In this document: positions 15,520 through 24,277 of the stretch, in pieces
How the letters are laid out: each line of letters starts with the position of its first letter
How positions within the stretch are numbered: the stretch's first letter is position 1
Source: Paenibacillus phocaeensis
Lineage (GTDB): Bacteria; Bacillota; Bacilli; Paenibacillales; Paenibacillaceae
Length of the DNA stretch: 64,000 nt
Reading direction: 5' to 3'
Assembly (NCBI RefSeq): GCF_900021165.1
Contig: NZ_FCOQ01000026.1
Span: forward strand, 1-64,000
Made by a program: the position numbers and the translations under genes
Notes under the pieces: model-generated
What the model saw: the letters and a program-made list of their open reading frames with translations, nothing else
Database searches by the model: none
What the model was told of the DNA's origin: nothing

Positions 15520-16092
15520 TCAGTCGAGAATTTCAGCCGTATCGCCTGTTTTGGCGCCAGCCGCATTCGCCTCGTCCGTGTCGATGTGCATATCTAGTGC
15601 AAAGTTATCGGACACGCGGGCGATCACGTTCTCAAGCACCAAACCGCGTTCCCCGCCTAAACGGACCTTCAGCAACTGCTTGTCCTGAATGCCCCATTTC
15701 TCGGCATCGGAGGTATGGAAGTGAATATGGCGCGCGGCGACGATGACCCCTTGTTCCAGCTCGATTTCACCGGCAGGACCTACGACTTTGATGCCTGGCG
15801 TGCCTTCAATATGGCCCGACTCACGCACCGGTGCCTTCACGCCGATCGCAAAGGAATCCGTGCGGGAAATTTCCAATTGGGACGCTGAACGAGCTGGACC
15901 CAAGATGCGGACTTTGTCGAATTGGCCTTTCGAACCGATGACAGCCACTTGTTCGTTCGCAGCAAATTGCCCCGGTTGTGACAATGGCTTGAATTCCGTC
16001 AATTGGTAACCTTGTCCAAACAAAATTTCAATATGCTCCTGCGTTAAGTGAATATGACGCGCGGATACGCCGACTGATACAGTTTTGCTCAT
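15520..16092 (-). CDS. pduL: PduL-type phosphate propanoyl/acetyltransferase
   Basis: This 190-residue enzyme is the PduL phosphotransacylase, which converts acyl-CoA and phosphate to acyl phosphate and CoA. Both zinc-binding histidine clusters are visible: VSARHIHLT near residue 13 and AARHIHFHTSDAEKWG near residue 120. ATG 16092 has GAGGAG 11 nt upstream. There are no microcompartment shell genes around it and no encapsulation peptide is evident, so it is probably the housekeeping cytosolic type, acting with acetate kinase. It follows korAB, which yields acyl-CoA, but a terminator separates them. Confidence 0.88.
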   Translation of the reverse strand: MSKTVSVGVSARHIHLTQEHIEILFGQGYQLTEFKPLSQPGQFAANEQVAVIGSKGQFDKVRILGPARSASQLEISRTDSFAIGVKAPVRESGHIEGTPGIKVVGPAGEIELEQGVIVAARHIHFHTSDAEKWGIQDKQLLKVRLGGERGLVLENVIARVSDNFALDMHIDTDEANAAGAKTGDTAEILD

Positions 16093-16174
16093 GTCTACAA
16101 ACACTCCTCGTATATTCTCTATATCGATGACGATTCACATCGTTACTCATTATACACCTAATGACGACAAAAAG

Positions 16175-16206
16175 GAAAAGGCGTCCATCAGAAATGGACG
16201 CCTTTA
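16175..16206 (-). terminator. Terminator downstream of korB
   Basis: On the minus strand AAAGGCGTCCATtt pairs with gATGGACGCCTTT around a short loop, followed by CCTTTTTG. It lies 7 nt past the korB stop and ends the korAB unit. Confidence 0.8.
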
Positions 16207-16212
16207 ACCTCA

Positions 16213-17079
16213 TTATTTAAATTCTGCTACAAGATTGTCAAACTCGTTCTCGGACAACGCGAGCGGCTGGTAAGCCAGCGGCTCCTTCTTGAAGCCGTGG
16301 ACGAGATCTTCATAGCTCTTCTTCTCTTTGTTCTGGTAGATCAGCCCGGTAATCATGCTGTTCGTCTCCATCAGCTTAGCCATGGCCATCGCCCGATTGC
16401 TTGGATCATAATCCGGGACGGTCTCGAGATTGATGATATTCTCTTTGAACCAGTCGTACGTGTTCACCTTGTTAAAGGTGACGCAAGGGCTGAACACGTT
16501 GATCAAGGAGAAGCCTTCATGCTGGATGCCTTGCTCAATCAAGGACGTCAGCTGCTTCAAATCGCTGGAGAACGACTGGGCCACGAAGGTGGCGCCGGAC
16601 GCCAAGGCGATTTCGAGCGGCGACAAGGTCGATTCCACCGAACCTTCCGGCGTACTTTTCGTTTTGAAGCCTTCGCCGCTGCGCGGGGAGGTTTGCCCTT
16701 TGGTCAACCCGTAGATTTGGTTGTCCATGACGATGTAGGTGATGTTGATGTTGCGGCGAATGGCATGCACCGTGTGGCCCATCCCGATGGCAAAGCCGTC
16801 GCCGTCCCCGCCGGATGCGATAACGGTCAGATCGCGGTTCGCCAGCTTTACGCCTTGGGCGATCGGCAGCGCGCGTCCGTGAATCCCGTGCAAGCCGTAA
16901 GCGTTGATATAGCCGGAGATCCGGCCGGAGCAACCAATCCCGGAAATGACGGCGAGCTGTTCCGGTTCAAGACCGACATTCGCTGCGGCGCGTTGGATCG
17001 CGGCTTGAATGGAGAAATCGCCGCAGCCCGGACACCAGTTAGGTTTAACGTTATTACGGAACTCTTTAATCGTTGCCAT
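16213..17079 (-). CDS. korB: 2-oxoacid:ferredoxin oxidoreductase, beta subunit
   Basis: This 288-residue TPP-binding subunit works with the alpha/gamma chain encoded just upstream to convert a 2-oxoacid, probably 2-oxoglutarate, and CoA to acyl-CoA, CO2 and reduced ferredoxin. Cys16 and Cys19 (NWCPGCGDF), Cys50 (GIGCSGR) and a Cys near 205 (FSPCVTFNK) are the expected [4Fe-4S] ligands. GGDGDGFAIGMGH (90-102) and DNQIYGLTKGQTSP (119 onward) bind TPP-Mg. Its start lies 14 nt inside the end of korA, which suggests translational coupling. Confidence 0.93.
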   Translation of the reverse strand: MATIKEFRNNVKPNWCPGCGDFSIQAAIQRAAANVGLEPEQLAVISGIGCSGRISGYINAYGLHGIHGRALPIAQGVKLANRDLTVIASGGDGDGFAIGMGHTVHAIRRNINITYIVMDNQIYGLTKGQTSPRSGEGFKTKSTPEGSVESTLSPLEIALASGATFVAQSFSSDLKQLTSLIEQGIQHEGFSLINVFSPCVTFNKVNTYDWFKENIINLETVPDYDPSNRAMAMAKLMETNSMITGLIYQNKEKKSYEDLVHGFKKEPLAYQPLALSENEFDNLVAEFK

Positions 17080-18841
17080 TTTTCACCAACTCCTCCTGCG
17101 CTTTATTCCCGGCTGCCTTCTTGCACTCTTCGTAGACTTCCGAAGGAAGGAACGGATTGCCGTTATATTTCAGCACGTTCACGATTTTGTCGTGATAGCC
17201 GACGTTTTGTTTGATCAGGTTGGCCAATTGGCCGGTCGCGTTGTTCTCCAGAACAACGACTTTCTTCGCCTTCGCGATTTGCGGCAGCACTTGCTCGGTC
17301 GGGAATGGATGCAGCAGCCGGACGGTCATGTGGTTCGTCTTCATGCCATCCTCGGACAAGCGCTCCCGAGCTTGATCAATCGTACCGCCCGTTGATCCCA
17401 TACCGATGATGAGCAAATCCGGTTCGGCATGCGGTGCTTGCAGATGAATCGGATTCGTCACTTCGAGTTGGGCAAGCTTCCGCAGACGCTTATCCATCAT
17501 CTTCTTCCGGTTCACCGGGCTTTCCGAAGGACGGCCGGATTCGTCGTGCTCAACCCCGGTCACATGGTGGATGCCGTTCTTCTCACCTGGCAGCACCCGC
17601 GGGGAGATCCCATTTTCCGTAAAGGCATAACGGTTGAACATGCTTGAATCCTCCCGGTCCGGGATATCCTTCACGAGATAACCGCGATCGATCGCGACTT
17701 TGCTGTAATCCAGCATTTCGCAAGACTGCTTGCCAAGAGATAGCTGCAGATCCGTCGCCACGATCACCGGCACTTGGTATTTCTCCGCCAGGTTGAACGC
17801 TTCTACTGTATCGTAGAAACATTCCTCGATGGAGCTAGGCGAAATCACGATTTTCGGAATTTCCCCATGCGTGCCGTAGATCAGCGCGTTGATATCGCTC
17901 TGCTCCTGCTTCGTTGGCAAGCCCGTACTTGGACCGCCACGCTGCGTATCGATGATGACTACCGGTGTTTCGGTCATGCCGGCCAAGCCGATCGCTTCCA
18001 TCATCAAGGACAAGCCAGGTCCCGCCGACGCTGTCATCGTACGAACGCCCGCATAACTCGAGCCGATCGCCATCGTAATTGCAGCGATTTCGTCCTCGGT
18101 TTGCACAACCGTGCCGCCAAATTTCGGCAATTTCTTAATCAAATATTCCATAATTTCAGAAGCGGGGGTAATCGGGTAAGCACTCATAATCCGACAGCCT
18201 GCCGCAACAGCCCCCAGGCCAATGGCATCGTTGCCGATCATGAACAACTTCTGTTTCCCGTCCGCCGGTTCGAGCTTGAATTCCTCCAGAGGCCCTCCGG
18301 CAAGCTCCAGCACGAAATCCGCGCCCCGTTTTACCGCTTCGATATTCTTCTCGACAATCGCAGGTCCTTTGCGTCCGAATTCCTCTTCCACCGCTTTATT
18401 GAATACTTCAAGCGGAAGGCCGAGCAGCGCCCAGGATGCACCCGAAGCGACCATGTTCTTCATCAGCGAAGTTCCAAGCTCTTCGGCGATACTGGTAATC
18501 GGTACCGGGAACAAACGGGCATCCACGCCCTCCGGAACCGTCGGGTTAAATTTGGCATCCGCCACAATCACCCCGCCGCTGCGTAGCTCCTGTGCATTCA
18601 AATCGATACTTTCTTGGTCAAAAGCGACTAAAATGTCCAAGTCGTCGGAAATCGCGCGAATCGGCTTGGTACTGATCCGGATTTTGTTATTCGTATGACC
18701 GCCTTTAATACGGGAAGAGAAGTGCCGATACCCGTACAAATAATATCCCAGCCGGTTCAAAGCCGTCGAAAAAATCCGGTCTGTACTTTCAACGCCCTCG
18801 CCCTGCTGTCCACCGATCTTCCAAGACAATTGACTAATCAA
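17066..18841 (-). CDS. korA: 2-oxoacid:ferredoxin oxidoreductase, fused gamma-alpha subunit
   Basis: This protein of about 591 residues is the fused gamma-alpha chain. The N-terminal gamma domain has SWKIGGQQGEGVES and SRIKGGHTNNKIRIS, and the pyrimidine-binding alpha part (YPITPASEIMEYL, about residue 215) continues through TMTASAGPGLSLMMEAIG. The C-terminal domain II begins with a typical GMGSTGGTIDQARE. A TTG at 18841 is the likely start, with AAAGGGGTGG 6 nt upstream; no ATG fits. It pairs with korB. This ferredoxin-linked enzyme replaces or supplements the NAD-linked 2-oxoglutarate dehydrogenase in many Bacillales. Confidence 0.92.
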   Translation of the reverse strand: MISQLSWKIGGQQGEGVESTDRIFSTALNRLGYYLYGYRHFSSRIKGGHTNNKIRISTKPIRAISDDLDILVAFDQESIDLNAQELRSGGVIVADAKFNPTVPEGVDARLFPVPITSIAEELGTSLMKNMVASGASWALLGLPLEVFNKAVEEEFGRKGPAIVEKNIEAVKRGADFVLELAGGPLEEFKLEPADGKQKLFMIGNDAIGLGAVAAGCRIMSAYPITPASEIMEYLIKKLPKFGGTVVQTEDEIAAITMAIGSSYAGVRTMTASAGPGLSLMMEAIGLAGMTETPVVIIDTQRGGPSTGLPTKQEQSDINALIYGTHGEIPKIVISPSSIEECFYDTVEAFNLAEKYQVPVIVATDLQLSLGKQSCEMLDYSKVAIDRGYLVKDIPDREDSSMFNRYAFTENGISPRVLPGEKNGIHHVTGVEHDESGRPSESPVNRKKMMDKRLRKLAQLEVTNPIHLQAPHAEPDLLIIGMGSTGGTIDQARERLSEDGMKTNHMTVRLLHPFPTEQVLPQIAKAKKVVVLENNATGQLANLIKQNVGYHDKIVNVLKYNGNPFLPSEVYEECKKAAGNKAQEELVKNGND

Positions 18842-19067
18842 GATCGCCCACCCCTTTAATCGTATCGCAATGGAAAAAATAGAATAATGATGCAAATTGA
18901 ATGTTAACGTGCAAGAGGTCACATTCCGACCCGTTGTTTGTGAACATTCTGTTTCAGAGTCATGTCAATTTTATGTCTCAACCTGGTAAAAAGCAAGCGT
19001 TTTCTAGCCTTTTTTCATATAGTAGTTTTCGATCAATTCGTTCTCACAATTGGATCAATTAAAGCGC

Positions 19068-20021
19068 TTACTTGTGAGAAGGCAACCAAGCGCGCAGGAA
19101 CGCGGCTGCGTTGTCGTACAACCATCCGCGGACAAGCTCCTCCGGGTAATATTTCAGCAGCGTTTCCTGCCAGTTTGCGTACTGTCCCGAATGTCGAAAA
19201 TCAGATAAATGGGTTGCAATCCCGTCGAAGTCAGAGCCGAACATAAGGTTGGCTGCCCCTCCCAAGGAGCAAATCCGCTCGATATGCGGCAGCAAATCTT
19301 TGCTGGTTCCGCCTCGCCCCTCTTTGACGAACCACGGCACGAAGGTTACGCCGATTCGCCCGCCCAGCTTGATGATCGCTTGGATCTGATCGTCGCGAAG
19401 GTTCCGCGCATGCGGACATACGTGATACGCGTTGGAGTGCGATGCGATAAACGGCTTGCCGGCGGATTCCGCGAGCTCCTGGAGCTCCCAAAACCCTTTG
19501 ACCGACAAATGCGAAACATCGAGAACGATTCCGAGCTCATGGCATAATTTAACCAACTCCAGCCCTGCCGGCGTAAATCCGCCGTTCCGCGGCTCCATAA
19601 TCCCGTCGGCGGCCCAGTTGGCGTAGTTCCAGGTCAGTCCGAGGAAGCGGACTCCCTTCTCATAACATATGCGCACATAATGCAAGTTGCCTTCCAGCCC
19701 GTCCGCCCCTTCCAGCGACAGCAGCCCTCCAACGGCATCCCCTTGTTCCAGAGATTCGAGATCTTCCACAGATTGCACAGGAAGCACCCCCAGCGGTTGA
19801 ACCCTTTCCCGGTACAAGTCGATCTGGCCCAGAATATGCTCCATCTTCGGGGGGCCCAATCGGTCGGACAGATATATCGCGAAGGTTTGCAGCTTCACCC
19901 CGCCCTCCTCCAGACGACGCAAGTTGACGTCTAACCGGCGGTCCCGGGCAAAGTCCAGCTTGGGATCCAGCTGCATTTTACTTAAAACGTCGCAATGAAA
20001 ATCGATGATAGGCCATTTCAT
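19068..20021 (-). CDS. Membrane dipeptidase (M19/renal dipeptidase family)
   Basis: This 317-residue TIM-barrel zinc hydrolase belongs to peptidase family M19. The N-terminal metal motif DFHCDVL (about 7-13), the bridging Glu context LLSLEGADGLEGN, the LDVSHLSVKGFWEL segment and the SHSNAYHVCPHARNL loop are all present, followed by GSDFDGIATHL. It hydrolyses dipeptides, often with a D-residue, or related amides. The Firmicutes form is typically cytoplasmic, as no signal peptide is seen here. It lies between korA and spoVS and has no clear partner. Confidence 0.9.
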   Translation of the reverse strand: MKWPIIDFHCDVLSKMQLDPKLDFARDRRLDVNLRRLEEGGVKLQTFAIYLSDRLGPPKMEHILGQIDLYRERVQPLGVLPVQSVEDLESLEQGDAVGGLLSLEGADGLEGNLHYVRICYEKGVRFLGLTWNYANWAADGIMEPRNGGFTPAGLELVKLCHELGIVLDVSHLSVKGFWELQELAESAGKPFIASHSNAYHVCPHARNLRDDQIQAIIKLGGRIGVTFVPWFVKEGRGGTSKDLLPHIERICSLGGAANLMFGSDFDGIATHLSDFRHSGQYANWQETLLKYYPEELVRGWLYDNAAAFLRAWLPSHK

Positions 20022-20064
20022 ATTCTCTCCTCCTCAGTTAGGTTTAGTTTTTGCCGAAAAAAAC

Positions 20065-20094
20065 AAAAAAGCCTGTCTACGGACGTAAACAGGC
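20065..20094 (-). terminator. Terminator downstream of spoVS
   Basis: On the minus strand GCCTGTtTACG pairs with CGTAgACAGGC and is followed by six T. It is about 18 nt past the spoVS stop and separates spoVS from the dipeptidase. Confidence 0.85.
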
Positions 20095-20112
20095 ATCATC
20101 TCTATTAAAACG

Positions 20113-20373
20113 TTATCTCGGTTCTACGATCAGTTTGATCGCGGTACGATCTTCTCCATCGATCACAATGTCGGTAAAGGCTGGAATGCAAATCAAGTCC
20201 ACGCCGCTTGGCGCGACAAATCCCCGGGCGATCGCTACGGCTTTGATGGCTTGGTTAAGAGCCCCCGCCCCAATGGCCTGAAGTTCAGCAGCGCCACGTT
20301 CTCTGAGTACGCCAGCCAACGCACCAGCAACGGAATTGGGGTTGGATTTTGCTGAAACCTTTAATACTTCCAT
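20113..20373 (-). CDS. spoVS: Stage V sporulation protein S
   Basis: This 86-residue Alba-fold protein is the highly conserved SpoVS (MEVLKVSAKSNPNSVAGAL at the N terminus, IKAVAIARGFVAPSGVDL in the middle). In Bacillus it is needed for progress to stage V and for coat assembly, and it is nucleic-acid binding by fold. ATG 20373 has GGGAGG 8 nt upstream. A sigma-H-like promoter lies directly in front, in line with early sporulation expression. The ymdB-spoVS linkage is the normal Bacillales order. Confidence 0.97.
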   Translation of the reverse strand: MEVLKVSAKSNPNSVAGALAGVLRERGAAELQAIGAGALNQAIKAVAIARGFVAPSGVDLICIPAFTDIVIDGEDRTAIKLIVEPR

Positions 20374-20422
20374 GGTTAGTACCTCCCTGGGAATAATCGT
20401 TAATTCCACTACTTAGAAGATA

Positions 20423-20449
20423 TTCGTGAGAATTTGGGATATTCCTTCT
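20423..20449 (-). promoter_or_regulatory. spoVS: Candidate sigma-H promoter of spoVS
   Basis: On the minus strand the -35 box GAAGGAATA (20441-20449) fits the sigma-H consensus RnAGGAwwW at every position. Eleven nt later comes CACGAAT (20423-20429), close to RnnGAAT. Transcription would start about 40 nt before the spoVS ATG. In Bacillus subtilis spoVS is under sigma-H. Confidence 0.6.
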
Positions 20450-20538
20450 TTTTCCGGGAGGAGAAGTATCGAGAGGCCTTGATTTGACGGACTTCCCGGC
20501 GTTTTGTGGCATCGCCGCCTAAATCGGAAGCGGCTTCG

Positions 20539-21333
20539 TTAATCCATAATCCATTCATCCTCAAGCAAGCGGATCTTTTGGATTTTCTGCGCTTTCCCCG
20601 TGGATTCGTCCACATCGACGAGAACCCCGTGGAAATGCCATTTCCCTTCGCAGACTTGGAAGCGAACGGGAAGCTGGGTCGTGAACTTGCGCAGCACCGC
20701 CGTGCGTTCCATGCCCAGGATGCCTTCGCGCGAGCCGACCATGCCGGCATCGGTCAGGTAAGCCGTTCCTTGCGGCAGGATCGTATCATCGTTGCTCTGC
20801 ACATGCGTATGCGTCCCCACGACTAGCGAAGCACGGCCGTCCAGGTGCCAGCCCATGGCGATTTTTTCGGAGGTCGCCTCGGCATGGAAATCCACCAGGA
20901 TGCATTTATGCTTCTTGGACAATTGTCCGACGATTTCATCGGCAGCCCGGAAAGGATCGTCGATGGCCGGCAGGAAGGTGCGGCCCATCAAATTCACCAC
21001 GGCCAGTTCCTTGCCGCCTGCCTTGATCACCGTAAATCCCTGACCCGGCGTGCCCGGCGGGTAATTGGCCGGCCGGACCATCCGCGGCTCGTCATCAATG
21101 AAGTCGAAAATCTCTTTATTATCCCAGGTATGGTTACCCATCGTTAAGCCATGAATGCCTTGATCGAAGAACTCCTTGGCGATATTGGCGTTAATACCCC
21201 GCCCGGCCGCAGCGTTTTCCCCGTTGGCGATGATGATATGCGGGTTGTATTTCGATTTTAAATGGGGCAGCGTCGCCTTTAGCGCTTTGCGCCCCGTATT
21301 TCCGACGATATCTCCGATAAACAGAATTTTAAT
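20539..21333 (-). CDS. ymdB: YmdB phosphodiesterase, apparent ATT start
   Basis: This 264-residue metallophosphoesterase hydrolyses 2',3'-cyclic nucleotides and, in Bacillus subtilis, affects RNase Y-linked gene expression and biofilm formation. Metal ligands appear in KILFIGDIVGN (Asp8), IIANGENAAAG, TMGNHTWDN, VDFHAEATSEK and GTHTHVQS. The only start that gives the family length and N terminus is ATT at 21333, with GAGGAGGG 7 nt upstream. No ATG, GTG or TTG lies between that ribosome site and the conserved first strand, and the next upstream GTG is inside the rny terminator. It follows rny. Confidence 0.92.
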   Translation of the reverse strand: MKILFIGDIVGNTGRKALKATLPHLKSKYNPHIIIANGENAAAGRGINANIAKEFFDQGIHGLTMGNHTWDNKEIFDFIDDEPRMVRPANYPPGTPGQGFTVIKAGGKELAVVNLMGRTFLPAIDDPFRAADEIVGQLSKKHKCILVDFHAEATSEKIAMGWHLDGRASLVVGTHTHVQSNDDTILPQGTAYLTDAGMVGSREGILGMERTAVLRKFTTQLPVRFQVCEGKWHFHGVLVDVDESTGKAQKIQKIRLLEDEWIMD

Positions 21334-21395
21334 GCTGTTTCCCTCCTCTGACCACTGACCCGCAGCCCTTAAGAGCTTGGGGTCGTCCAGGCAAT

Positions 21396-21424
21396 GAAAA
21401 AGCGGCCCGCGAGGGGCCACTTTT
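21396..21424 (-). terminator. Terminator between rny and ymdB
   Basis: On the minus strand AGTGGCCC pairs with GGGCCGCT around CTCGC, followed by five T. It lies directly past the rny stop; ymdB is reached either by read-through or from a local promoter I could not identify. Confidence 0.8.
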
Positions 21425-21435
21425 CAGCATAACCT

Positions 21436-22977
21436 TTACTTGGCGTATTCAACCGCCCGCGTCTCGCGGATCACGGTTACTTTGATATGACCCGGATAAT
21501 CCAGTTCACTTTCAATCGTCTTGGTAATGTCACGCGCCAAGCGGAATGCCTCCGCATCGTCGATCTTATCCGGCTGCACCATCACGCGCACCTCACGGCC
21601 CGCCTGAATGGCAAACGATTTCTCGACGCCTTCGAACGACTCGGAAATTTCCTCGAGCTTCTCCAACCGACGGATGTAGGTTTCGAGCGTTTCCCGACGC
21701 GCGCCCGGTCTTGCCGCCGACAAAGCATCGGCCGCGCCAACCAGCATGGCAATGACAGAGGTGGCTTCGCAATCGCCGTGGTGAGAGGCAATGCTGTTAA
21801 TCACCACCGGATGTTCTTTATACTTCTTCGCCAGTTCCACACCGATTTCGACATGAGACCCTTCCACTTCATGATCAAGCGCTTTACCGATATCGTGCAG
21901 CAAGCCTGCCCGTTTGGCAAGAGCGATGTCTTCGCCTAGCTCTCCAGCCATCAACCCAGCCAGATAAGCGACTTCCATCGAGTGTTTCAGAACGTTTTGA
22001 CCGTAGCTTGTCCGGAACTTGAGTCGTCCCAAAATCTTGATCAAATCCGGGTGCAGGGCATGTACGCCCACTTCGAACGTAGCTTGTTCGCCATATTCGC
22101 GAATGCGTTCGTCCACTTCCCGGCGGGATTTCTCGACCATCTCTTCGATACGAGCCGGATGAATCCGCCCGTCCGCGACCAATTTCTCCAGGGCCGTCCG
22201 GGCAATTTCGCGGCGAATCGGGTCGAAGCCCGACAGGATCACCGCTTCCGGCGTATCGTCGATAATGAGATCGATCCCGGTCAAGGTTTCGAGCGCTCGG
22301 ATATTCCGGCCTTCCCGGCCGATAATCCGCCCTTTCATCTCTTCGTTCGGCAGCGTTACGACGGAAACCGTCGTCTCCGCCACATGATCGGCCGCGCAAC
22401 GTTGAATGGCCAGCGTAATGATCTCGCGGGATTTCTTGTCCGCTTCTTCCTTCGCTTGCTGTTCAATGTCTTTGATCATTTGCGCGGTTTCATGGCGAAC
22501 TTCCTGCTCCACGTTGTTCAAAATGATCGAACGGGCATCTTCCATCGTAAGGTTGGAAATCCGTTCGAGCTCCTGAACCTGACTCTTGTAAATCAAATCG
22601 ATTTGCTGCTGCGTTTCTTCGATTCGTTTCTCTTTGCTAACCACTTGCTCTTCTTTACGTTCAAGCGATTCTAATTTTTTATCCAGCGACTCTTCTTTTT
22701 GCAACAATCGTCTTTCTTGTCGTTGTATTTCATTCCGACGTTCACGAATGTCTTTATCAGCTTCGGTCCGGAGCTTGTGGACTTCGTCCTTGGCTTCCAG
22801 AACCGTTTCCTTTTTCAGTGCTTCCGCGTCCTTCTTGGCATTCTCCAAGATTTGGCTGGCTGCGTGCTCTGCACTGGAAATTTTAGCTTCGGCAAGAGAC
22901 TTGCGAATAAAATACCCGATCACGAACCCAAAGAATAAAGCGGCTGCAACGAGAACGATCCAGACTAAATCACTCAT
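21436..22977 (-). CDS. rny: Ribonuclease Y
   Basis: This 513-residue membrane-anchored endoribonuclease initiates mRNA decay and is part of the Firmicutes degradosome. An N-terminal transmembrane segment (about residues 4-24, ending in [12 protein letters not shown]) is followed by a long coiled coil (about 30-190, rich in Glu, Lys and Gln). A KH domain follows ([17 protein letters not shown], about 205-225), then an HD domain with [12 protein letters not shown] (about 360) and [11 protein letters not shown] 22977 has GGAGGTG upstream. ymdB and ricA, both functionally tied to RNase Y, are in the same window. Confidence 0.97.
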   Translation of the reverse strand: MSDLVWIVLVAAALFFGFVIGYFIRKSLAEAKISSAEHAASQILENAKKDAEALKKETVLEAKDEVHKLRTEADKDIRERRNEIQRQERRLLQKEESLDKKLESLERKEEQVVSKEKRIEETQQQIDLIYKSQVQELERISNLTMEDARSIILNNVEQEVRHETAQMIKDIEQQAKEEADKKSREIITLAIQRCAADHVAETTVSVVTLPNEEMKGRIIGREGRNIRALETLTGIDLIIDDTPEAVILSGFDPIRREIARTALEKLVADGRIHPARIEEMVEKSRREVDERIREYGEQATFEVGVHALHPDLIKILGRLKFRTSYGQNVLKHSMEVAYLAGLMAGELGEDIALAKRAGLLHDIGKALDHEVEGSHVEIGVELAKKYKEHPVVINSIASHHGDCEATSVIAMLVGAADALSAARPGARRETLETYIRRLEKLEEISESFEGVEKSFAIQAGREVRVMVQPDKIDDAEAFRLARDITKTIESELDYPGHIKVTVIRETRAVEYAK

Positions 22978-23297
22978 CTGTTCACCTCCCCGTTGTTTCC
23001 TCCAAGGCATTCCTTGGGATGTTTGCAGTTGTAGTTACTTTTCGTTTCTAGGTTCATCATTCATACAAAAAATTCATGACTTGCCCATTCAGTTCAGCAG
23101 TTCATGCTGCAATGCATGACCCTACCGCTAACCCAAGCGGGGGCACTTTGCCCTCATGATTGGAGAACACAAATCCTATCTTCTGACCCATAATTTTGGA
23201 AGGAAAAAAAGGGCCTCTGACAATATGGATTCATGTTCATTTTATTATTTGACAAAAGATATTGTCAAGCTAATGACAGGAGTTCCCTCCCGCCCCC
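22978..23297. other. rny 5' region between recX and rny
   Basis: This 320-bp gap holds the likely rny promoter and an overlapping inverted repeat, listed separately. The transcribed leader of about 250 nt contains GC-rich inverted segments such as CCCGCT/AGCGG near 23130. I see no coding frame with a ribosome site in it. Confidence 0.55.
23239..23268 (-). promoter_or_regulatory. rny: Candidate sigma-A promoter of rny overlapped by an inverted repeat
   Basis: On the minus strand TTGACA (23263-23268) and TAAAAT (23239-23244) are 18 nt apart. The -35 box is half of a perfect inverted repeat, TTGACAA-6-TTGTCAA (23249-23268), which could be an operator. It lies about 260 nt before the rny ATG. 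Confidence 0.55.
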
Positions 23298-24161
23298 TTA
23301 TTCTTCGTCCCAATCGTCCATTCCATGCATTTGTTCCCGGCTGCCAAGTTCGCGCATGACCCGGGACACGACTCCTCCGCTGAACCCGCGGCGCTGCAAG
23401 AAGGCGCCGGTTTTGCGTTTGCGATCGAGCGGCTCCCCCGTGGTTCCTTGCCATTTCTTCAACCCAAGCTGAAGGGCGCTCTGAAACTCGTCATCCTCGC
23501 TGACTTCACCAAGCGCATCCTCGATATGCGACTTGGAGACGCCTTTCTGGCGCAGTTCATGCTTGACCCACAGCTTCCCCTTCCCGCGCAGCTTAACGCG
23601 TTGAGAGGCCCATTCCTGGGCGTATGCGGCATCATCCACATACCCTTCGGACTGCAATCGGGCAAGGACGTCTTGAATGGTCTCCTCACTCCAGCCCTTC
23701 TCCCCCAGACGATGCGCGATTTCAAACTGCGTCCGCGGCTTCAGGCTCAAATACTTCAAAGCGTCGGCGTAGCTTTGCTGCCGCTCGTCGGCCGACACAA
23801 TCTCTTCCAACTCCACTTTGGTGAATACCGCACCTTTGATCATGCGGTATTTGATCATCACGTCCTCATGGACCTCCAGCGAATAGGCGCCAAAAGAGAT
23901 CCGATAACGATGCTTCGGCCGCTTTAGCATCAGGACGGACGTGATCTCCAGTTCAGTGTCCTCCGGAAAGGCGTCCAAACCGGAGGTTTCTTCCGTTTGA
24001 GACGGTTCTGTCCCGCGCTGATCCCGGTCAGTCTGACGCGCCAGCGGCTCCCAGAACGACTCGTCGGAAATATCTACAATCTCGTCTTCGCTGCGCTTGC
24101 CGGAGGTAGATCCGGCTCCTCTTCCCGCAGCCTTCCCCCGCGATGTTCCCCAACCACTCAT
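23298..24161 (-). CDS. recX: Regulatory protein RecX
   Basis: This 287-residue protein modulates RecA filaments. The RecX three-helix repeats occupy about residues 130-260 (LKYLSLKPRTQFEIAHRL, then SEGYVDDAAYAQEWASQRV, then GVSKSHIEDAL). A variable, charged N-terminal region of about 75 residues (GRGAGSTSGKRSEDEIVD) makes it longer than the Bacillus subtilis protein. ATG 24161 has GGAGGGA upstream. It lies just downstream of recA and is separated from it by a terminator, so read-through may set its lower level. Confidence 0.9.
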   Translation of the reverse strand: MSGWGTSRGKAAGRGAGSTSGKRSEDEIVDISDESFWEPLARQTDRDQRGTEPSQTEETSGLDAFPEDTELEITSVLMLKRPKHRYRISFGAYSLEVHEDVMIKYRMIKGAVFTKVELEEIVSADERQQSYADALKYLSLKPRTQFEIAHRLGEKGWSEETIQDVLARLQSEGYVDDAAYAQEWASQRVKLRGKGKLWVKHELRQKGVSKSHIEDALGEVSEDDEFQSALQLGLKKWQGTTGEPLDRKRKTGAFLQRRGFSGGVVSRVMRELGSREQMHGMDDWDEE

Positions 24162-24212
24162 TTTCCTGTCCCTCCGCTTCCGCCTAAGATTTCAACGCCT
24201 TCCCTTATACCG

Positions 24213-24256
24213 CAAAAGCGCCCTGACCCGGCGAATTGCCGGCGGTCAGAGCGCTT
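24213..24256 (-). terminator. Terminator between recA and recX
   Basis: On the minus strand AGCGCTCTGACC pairs with GGTCAGGGCGCT (one mismatch), with an inner CCGGC/GCCGG stem, followed by a short TTTTG tract. The short T-tract suggests partial termination, which would leave some expression of recX. Confidence 0.7.
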
Positions 24257-24277
24257 GATAGTTACGGCTTAACGAGC

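Noticed and set aside
16297..17214. Long plus-strand open frame opposite korB
   Set aside because: Composition is the mirror of a GC-rich coding gene; korB has full motifs and ribosome site, the opposite frame has neither.
18842..19067. Promoter for korA
   Set aside because: TTGCAC and TTGCAT boxes occur, but neither has an acceptable -10 box at 16-18 nt; not enough to report.
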